Shown in pieces: positions 1-64,000 of a DNA stretch of 64,000 nt. Position 1 is the stretch's first letter. The number at the start of each line of letters is the position of its first letter. The DNA comes from Lepturacanthus savala (Eukaryota > Chordata > Actinopteri > Scombriformes > Trichiuridae): the NCBI GenBank assembly GCA_030544235.1, contig CM060462.1:36377526-36441525 (forward strand), given 5' to 3'. Under the pieces are notes generated by a model. It was not told the DNA's origin. It saw only the letters and a program-made list of their open reading frames with translations, and did not search any database. The position numbers were made by a program, and so were the translations under genes.

Positions 1-379
1 GTCAGTCGAGGACTCATCATCAAGCTCCTCCATTAGCAGTTTATCAAAGGAGAACAAGCAGAAAATGATTTCCAGGTTTGTTTCGGATGTTTCAAGATGT
101 TTGGTTTTTATGAGTGAAACCTCCAACGGAGACTTAAGCCGTGACTCACTGCTGCTCAGCAACAGACAAGAGCACCCGACCAACAGGAGCAACCGTAGAG
201 AAGGTTAGAGGAGTGTCTGCCGTAGCCTGGAGGAGGTGGGGGGGAGGAGGGGGCAGCGGTAGAATAACATTAACACGGTTAGAATCTCAGTCCAGCTGTC
301 AGGCTGTAGAAGAGAAGAAGCGATCTGACATCATCCACCTCAAACTGCTGCAGATGTTTCAGCTAAATGAAGGTTAACG

Positions 380-745
380 TAAACAGGAAGCTGTCTGTAA
401 ACACACGGAGGCTTCACAAGGTCAGTGAACGCCTCACAGTCTGTAAACACACCGTGGCTCCGCAAGGTCAGTGAACGCCTCACAGTCTGTAAACACTGCC
501 GCCTCAGGAGGTCGGTGAACGCCGCAGTATCCGTGAACAAGCTGAGGCCTCGCATGGTCAGTGAACGCCTCGCCGACTGAAAACACACAGAGGCCGCGTC
601 AGGTCAGTGAACGCCTCGCGGTCTGTAAACACAGAGGCCTCATCAGGTCAGTGAACGCCTCGCGGTCTATAAACACAGAGGCCTCGTCAGGTCAGTGAAC
701 GCCTCGCCATCTCTAAACACTCCAAGGGTTTCACGGTCGGCTAAC
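380..745. repeat. minisatellite, 44-46 bp unit, about 8 copies
   Basis: Successive copies begin GTCAGTGAACGCCTC and contain CTGTAAACAC followed by a G+C-rich tail such as AGAGGCCTCATCAG. Copies start near 420, 466, 510, 556, 602, 646, 690 and 735 and differ by substitutions and 1-2 nt indels. It lies in the 3' flank. Confidence 0.85.
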
Positions 746-1519
746 GCCTCACGAGGCGTTCTCTGACCCTTTCCTGGAGTTTTGTGGAGCAGCGGTTTTA
801 GGTCAACGAGGTGGCCTGAGGACACAGAGAAACAAACACACACACACACGTGTGTGTATTTTTAGTAAAAACATGATTATTACTGATCCTGTTTGTGTTG
901 TGACCTTTATGTCTCTGACCTCTGTGACTTTCATCTCATCAGTAACTTCACTGTGGCGTCATCTCATCCGCTTCCCCTACAAACCATTTCTTTAAGTTTC
1001 ATAAAAGTCCGTTCACATCAGAACACTTACCCTGATAATCACAGCTCAGAGTAACCTGTTGATTAGACATCCAGATGTTGCATACTCCAGGTGTGTATTT
1101 ACCTGCACGATGAGAGACATTTGCACCAGCTGTGACACTGAAGAACGGATGTCTGGACGGGAAGTCATCAAACTATCGTCGTGAAAACCAGATATCAGGG
1201 AGTGTCTTTCCGCGGAGACAGGATGAGTGTTTTAATCTGAGAAAGGACTGAAAAACATCCTCAGAGTTCAGGGTTAAACATCAACAGCAGGAGACCGACT
1301 GGCTGTCACCGTGGCGACAAGCCAGCATGACCTCTGACCTCTGGCCTCCTGTATTGATGCTGATGCTGCACATGCTGATGCTGATGTATGTCTTTAGTGA
1401 AAACTGAATAAAATAAATAAAGCTAAATAGACTGAAACACTAAAAAAGCAGCAATGTGAATATTATAGTGTATATAGTAGTGTTAAAAAGACAGACAGTT
1501 TAAATAAGGAGGCAAATGT

Positions 1520-1520
<1 letters not shown>

Positions 1521-1580
<60 letters not shown>
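1521..1580. repeat. (TA)n microsatellite
   Basis: About 60 bases of uninterrupted TA in the 3' flank. Confidence 0.95.
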
Positions 1581-1583
<3 letters not shown>

Positions 1584-2584
1584 TTACAAAATGTATAAAT
1601 AAAACATATTAAACAATAGAACCGGTACTTTATTCTGCAGTGTGCTTTTATCTCTGTATTTCCACAGTTTCCATTTAGTTTGTGGATGTTTGTTTGTCTA
1701 CAGACTGACAGTAGAAACAGTAGAGTCAGTAGAGTCAGCCTCTCTGTGTTCAGGAGGCTGATGAATCTCTTCCAGATGTTTCCGTTGGCCCAAGCTCAGG
1801 TTACTGCAGGAAATTTACCCATGATGCTCCGGGGCGGCTCCTCCAGGTCAATTCCCACTGCTCGGTGCACGCACACTAACTTGATGTTCAAAACACCCAA
1901 TCGGCTCACAGGTCTACCTGAGAGCCCACCAATCGGCAAACAGCTGGGAGTTTGTTTCAGTTTCAGAAAATGGCAGAAACATCTGGAATTCATCTTCGAC
2001 TGGTTTCTATTGTTGCCATGACAACGACCTGCAGGGACCCCACAGACCGTCACACACAGAGCTAACAGACTTTCTGCTGCTGCTTTTACACATTAAGGAT
2101 TTGCTATTCTGGCCTTTATGACATATATTTATAAATAGTCTGTTTTAAATATTTCATTCAGCAGAAGTTGTTTAGATTTCTCTAAATCCATCTTTCCTAA
2201 CAGCTCTGATTCTCCTCTGTCCTCCAGCAGGCTGTTTCTACTATTTACATAAATCTGCATTAATTAGCACCTACTCCTATTGGCTGGAGGTGTGACTGCC
2301 ACAATCACTCGAGCCAATCAGTGCTCTATAATGAATGCAGCAGCAGTATATAATGCATATGAAGCAGTTCCAGAGTCTGATCCTGAATGAAGGAAAAAAG
2401 CTGCTGCTGCACAGCTGAGATTCAACAGGATGTTTCTGATCGGTCAGATCCTGTCCAAGTTTCCTCTCCATCCCCCCCAAATATAGCCAGAGGGCATGAG
2501 CTTTGCTTTACCTTAGATATATTATAGTTGTTTCAGTGAGTAACAGAAAAGAAAACTTGAAAGACTGTTTTAGATTCATTTGTG

Positions 2585-2602
2585 CCCCCCCCCCCCCCCC
2601 CC
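2585..2602. repeat. poly(C) run
   Basis: Eighteen consecutive C residues. The length may be unreliable in assemblies. Confidence 0.9.
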
Positions 2603-2761
2603 GCCATTTTAGAGCAGTAAACTGCATTTAGCACATTTTTCTTTACCTAAAATGTAAATATTTAAACATTTTTTTGTATATTTCTGTAGATAGAGGAATT
2701 GACATTATGATTGTTATGACCAGGATCATATGATCATTCTCTATAAATAAATAGAATAAAC

Positions 2762-3028
2762 TAGAGCTGCAATGAATAGTTGATTGATTAGTTGCTTATT
2801 AACTATTCTTCTAATTAGCAACTATTTTGATAATTGATTTGAGTAACTTTTAAGACGACAATGTCGAAATTCTTTGGTTCAAGCCACTCAAGTTTGATTA
2901 TTTCTGATTTTTTAGCTTTGGGAAACACTGATTGACATTATTCACTATTTTATGAACTACTACAACTAATTGATTAATTATTTCAATAATAGATTAATTG
3001 GCTATTAAATGGTCATTGCAGCGCTAGA
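2762..3028. mobile_element. degenerate hAT-like MITE
   Basis: It begins TAGAGCTGCAATGAATAG and ends TCATTGCAGCGCTAGA, so the ends are inverted repeats. The inside is rich in GATTAAT/ATTAATC. This matches a short non-autonomous element common in fish genomes (TAGAGCTGCAAC ends), which I assign to hAT from memory. Confidence 0.6.
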
Positions 3029-3664
3029 ATAAACTCTGAAAGCTTTATTAAGAATGAACCATTTATGGATGACTGATGATTTGTGGTTCAGAAAGTGGTG
3101 TAGAGACTAATCATATGAACAGCATGTGAGAGGTAAAATCTTCCCCAACTTTTTCAGATGACTGATTTATATGTGAAGCATTGAGGTCAGTTTTATGCTG
3201 CAGCAGAGTTCTTCTTCTCCCGCTAACAACCTCAACAAATGGCCGACAGGCCGGCAGCCACCACAACAAACACAGAGACCGTTCTTAAATAAAACAACAG
3301 AACAGCGGGTCTCATTAAATCCGAACTTTATAGAAAATTATTCTTTTTTTTCCAGCAAATAAGTGCTTCTCACTCTAAAGTTCAGCTGCCGCCACAAAGA
3401 ACAAACAGATTTTTGGTTACAACAAAGACAAAACAAAACTGTATTACATGCAGCAGCTGATATAAACTTCCAGCACAAAATCATTATATTTTTAAACAGA
3501 TAAACATATGAAGATCTGCAGGTGATGAAACACAGAAGGACTTTGATTCTACTTTCAGTCAAACCTTAATCCTAAATCTGCAAGTTTCCACTCAGACTTT
3601 TTTTTTAAATCTCGTCAGATTTTATCCGTCTGTTTAAGAGTTTAGTGCCTCCAGATATTCATGT

Positions 3665-3670
3665 GTTTAT
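3665..3670 (-). terminator. vps13c: second candidate poly(A) signal for vps13c
   Basis: AATAAA on the minus strand about 585 bases past the stop codon. It is an alternative to the signal at 3829. Confidence 0.3.
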
Positions 3671-3828
3671 TTCTAGTATTACACTGATTACTGTAAATAC
3701 TCTCTTAGTGCAAAGTCATCACACTTCATTACAATTATTATGTTTTACATCTCAGGAAAGTAAACAGATTATCTTCATGGCTTCTTATTCCAACATGTCA
3801 GTGAGCAGAGCAGAATTACACATTTACA

Positions 3829-3834
3829 TTTATT
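3829..3834 (-). terminator. vps13c: candidate poly(A) signal AATAAA for vps13c
   Basis: AATAAA reads on the minus strand (TTTATT on +), about 420 bases past the stop codon. A second AATAAA lies at 3665-3670. Either would give a short 3'UTR. Which is used is unknown. Confidence 0.4.
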
Positions 3835-4251
3835 CTAAGACATTTTAGTGCATATGTCAGATAAAGTTTGAGGATCATTTTCTTTCTGACACTTTTAGAC
3901 AGTTCTGAAGTAACAAAAACAGCTGATGATGAGTTATCGATGACAACTGAATGAATGTTTTTAACCTGCTTGTTTACATTTTTACCATCAGCTGCTTTGG
4001 CTGTAGCCATAGAAACCATCTACGCTGCAAACATGGACACAAACAGGGCCGTAAGTAAAACAGGTCAGCTGGATGAGAATGAAGACAGTGTGTGAGTGTA
4101 AGGATTTACTGCAAATATCTTAAGCTTGAGGAAGCAACTTTCTCTGATCCTATCGGCTGTGTTATTTATAATAAATGATTATTGGTTTACAGGTTTGCTG
4201 TGTTCAGTTTTCTTACATTCTCTGCATGACATAAACATCCTGAATGTGGAC

Positions 4252-61322
<57,071 letters not shown>

Positions 61323-61479
61323 GACTGAAAGCTCCGGGTGAGACCCTGCTGCAGGGTCACCGTCAGCGTTCACCTGACTTCCGTATCAACGGAGGATGAC
61401 AGTCATTATAGATCGATTACTCTGCGTTCGATTACCGCTGCCTCGATATGTTTATTCAGGTGATCTGGGATCGATCAGC

Positions 61480-63780
61480 GCTGCCTTTGGGTGTTAATCA
61501 GCTGATCTTCATGTGACAAATCACTGTATTTCTTTTTCAATGGTTGTATTTTCAGTTATGTTTATTATTTCAAACAATATTGTTACTGTTATTTATTTTC
61601 AAATAAGTGAGAAATAAATGAATGAATTAAATTTCTGAAATACATTAATAAATTAAATTGAGTCATCAATGTAATTTTTACTCACAATAATATTTTTAAT
61701 ATAGCCTTTGTTTTGTATGGTTTGGAGTGAATGAAATGTTTAATGTATGTTGTATTGAAATGTTTTTATGGTGAATCTGAATTCTGAATGCAGAACAGTC
61801 AGCAGCACTAAAGCCTTCAATGTGGTTCATCTTTATTCTGAAGATTTGCATTTTCCAGCAAAAGGCTGAATGTTACCTGCAGACCTGCCCACCCTGATAA
61901 TAATAAATAATAATAAATTAAGCTATCTCTAGGCTTCAATAAACATATTTTATTTACATATGTAATAATGAGTATTTTTGTAACACCAAGTGAAATAGTT
62001 ACTCTGGTGATGCCACAGAATCTTGATACGGTGGTTCTTTATGTTTGGAGCGGACAGAAAAATGCAGGCAAACAAGATTCTTAATTCATATCCAGAGACC
62101 AGATCCAGGACCAGTTGAGCCGGATGGTTGGAGGCTGCCAGATCTACTCGGCCTGACGCTCTTATTCACAAGAGACAAAGACATAGGATAAACAAACTAT
62201 TTATAAAGCTGTTTATGAATGACTTTTATTTAGTTTATTACATGTATTTGTCAGTGACCTTTTACAAAAAGAGAACATTAATCTCACAAAGATAAAATGC
62301 TTTGCACCAGATTATTCCCCAGGCAGGCCAACAAGGAAGACAGACATACAGAACAATAAATTACAAAACGACTCAAAACAATAAGACAGTTACAATCATC
62401 GTGCATATAGAGCAAAGTGCATAGTCACATGTTGTTGCCCTAATAATATAATGTCCTAGGTCATTTTTTGAGGAAAGTGAGTTTTTGGCCTAAATCATCT
62501 CTTGATGATGCTGCCACATCTGGTTAAATCACCTTGATCCAGAGTTGAAAGGATCATACTCTTTATGTCCTACAGAACAATGGCCGATACACTTCAGATA
62601 TTTTATTTAAGTCAATCACACTAGAATGTATAAAAATTGGCCTGAGGCACTCTAGTATTTAATGTTATATAAGTGACACACAATGAATGTCCGAATGTCC
62701 ACAGTCATCCACTGTTAAGGCCTTTTGAAAGAAATGATTAATGAATATAATCTCTGCATTTGGATGTTTTTTCTGTTTTCCCAAAACTGATACACATGCA
62801 TGTCCCATCACATTATGGTCCATACATGCTTTGCTGTATTTCTGTTGGACCAGATGTTATGGCCGCCCGACCACTGGCACGAATTCAGCTAGACGACCAT
62901 AAACATTGGGCTTCAACTGGCTTCCCCCTGCCAGGGGAATTCCATGAAAGTGTGTGAAACACAACACACGACTACAACCTAAAGAACATGGAAGTCTGAG
63001 CCCCGATTCATTACACTGGAACTGAAGAGTAAACAAACTGGTTGTCTGGACACATACTGGCAGCTATGTGAGGAAAGAGAAGAAAATAACACACACACAC
63101 ACACATACACATACACACATGCACAGACAACTTAACCTATACAGGGAAAAAGCCTATAACACAATTAAAGACATCCTGGGATAAGTAATACCAAGGGAGT
63201 GTAGAATGTGCCAGACAAATATGCTACTGGTTACATGCAAAAAGGCACTAACAAGAAACTGGTGCAAGACTGACCCAGTAGTATAACCCCAGTATAACCC
63301 AGTATAACTCGATGGTTACACGTCATAAGGGAGGGTTAAACCATGGAGAGAATGACCTACCAGATAAAGCTGAGGGAGAGTCTCTTTGTGACTAAGTGGG
63401 AGAAATATGATGAGGGCTGCTAACTTCAAGTCAACAATATATTTATTTTAAAATAATCTTAAATTCAAGTAGGAATATTTAGGCCTATTTGTACTGCTCA
63501 TACACTATGTGTTCATGTTTCATTAAACACAGCTGAAGGGAGGAAATGTGAGCTGGGTCAAATAAACTTTAAAGATAGTTAAAAACTTTAAAGATTGTTA
63601 AAACATTAAAATAATGTTTATGCGCAGCAGGTATATTAAGGGTGGTTTGCCCCACCATTTTAAACGTTGGAGGGGCATAAAACCCTGTCCCCCCTAGAGA
63701 TGATGCCTATGTCTATGACACAGTGAAAGGTGTTTAAAAACAACCAATTAGGTTATAATTACCTACCTTGGCTACCTGTA
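61480..63780. other. 5' flank of vps13c, no gene recognised
   Basis: AT-rich DNA upstream of the CpG-rich region, with TAA runs near 61900 and a CA run near 63090-63120. No convincing exon, tRNA or conserved frame is seen on either strand. Confidence 0.55.
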
Positions 63781-63784
63781 ATTA

Positions 63785-63945
63785 CACTACAGTTCAAAAA
63801 CTTGGGGTCACTTAGAAATTTCCTTAATTTTGAAAGTGAAACTTGAAACTGCTTTTTAATAAAGATAACTTTAAACTAATCAGAAATGCACCCTACACAT
63901 TGCTATTGGTAAATGACTATTCTAGCTGTAAATCTGCTGCAGATC
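63785..63945. mobile_element. same MITE family, copy 6, truncated
   Basis: It begins TACACTACAGTTCAAAAACTTGG-like at the left and loses similarity after TCTAGCTGTAAATC. It lies in the 5' flank. Confidence 0.65.
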
Positions 63946-63960
63946 CAGTTTCTACGCTTC

Positions 63961-64000
63961 TGTCGGGGCTGCACGATGTCCACATCAGAAATGTACACTA
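63961..64000 (-). repeat. inverted partner of 57139-57176 at window edge
   Basis: GTCGGGGCTGCACGATGTCC followed by ACATCAGAAATGTACACTA. It likely continues into a MITE outside the window. Confidence 0.7.

Larger units (their letters stand above)
1..3660. other. 3' flank of vps13c, no gene recognised
   Basis: AT-rich non-coding DNA downstream of vps13c. It holds a minisatellite, a TA repeat, a short C run and a degenerate hAT-like element, each listed separately. An open minus-strand stretch at 1-135 runs off the window edge but lacks a convincing acceptor. Confidence 0.6.

Noticed and set aside
1..135. Open minus-strand stretch of about 45 codons running off the window edge (FDKLLMEELDDESS)
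   Set aside because: No convincing polypyrimidine tract or acceptor precedes it, and I recognise no protein. It may be an exon of a neighbour or chance.

Overview
The window is vertebrate nuclear DNA, almost certainly from a teleost fish. It is intron-rich, AT-rich and full of dinucleotide microsatellites. Its repeats are of the sort common in fish genomes: Tc1/mariner-like, hAT-like and piggyBac-like short inverted-repeat elements, an L2/CR1-type LINE, a DIRS-type fragment and a tRNA-derived SINE. Essentially all convincing coding sequence belongs to one gene on the minus strand. By joining open segments at GT-AG borders with compatible phases I reconstruct a complete vps13c gene (vacuolar protein sorting 13C, a bridge-like lipid transfer protein). 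It runs from the ATG at 61320-61322 to the TGA at 4252-4254, with 86 coding exons whose lengths sum to 11,232 nt, or 3,743 codons plus stop. Human VPS13C is about 3,750 residues. A lysine-rich exon after the N-terminal domain, a tandemly duplicated middle and the C-terminal sequence point to VPS13C rather than VPS13A.

Layout from the gene's 5' end (right to left on the + strand): 5' flank with repeats (64000-61480); CpG-rich promoter, 5'UTR and exon 1 (about 61480-60540); chorein-type N-terminus (exons 1-6); Lys-rich exon 7; exons 8-26 of the lipid-conducting rod; two tandem 11-exon blocks, exons 27-37 and 38-48, with almost the same exon lengths; exons 49-60; adaptor-binding (VAB/SHR-BD) region, roughly exons 58-69; exons 69-74; ATG2-like C-terminal region (exons 75-81); PH-like tail (exons 82-86); 3'UTR with candidate poly(A) signals at 3829 and 3665; and 3' flank containing a 44-46 bp minisatellite (about 380-745).

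The introns hold nearly all the mobile DNA, including nested insertions in introns 34 and 68. The most unusual points are: dinucleotide repeats lying directly on at least eight splice sites; a 66-nt in-frame duplication carrying a second donor after exon 66; near-identical cores in paralogous exons 35 and 46, suggesting gene conversion; apparent loss of the VAP-binding FFAT motif at the exon 26/27 junction; a fragment of exon 34 copied into intron 34; and a possible small spliced ORF on the + strand inside intron 81. I found no CRISPR, rRNA, operon or bacterial feature, and no clear second protein-coding gene. All gene-structure statements come from reading the sequence by eye. Family comparisons rest on my knowledge of VPS13 proteins, not on a search.
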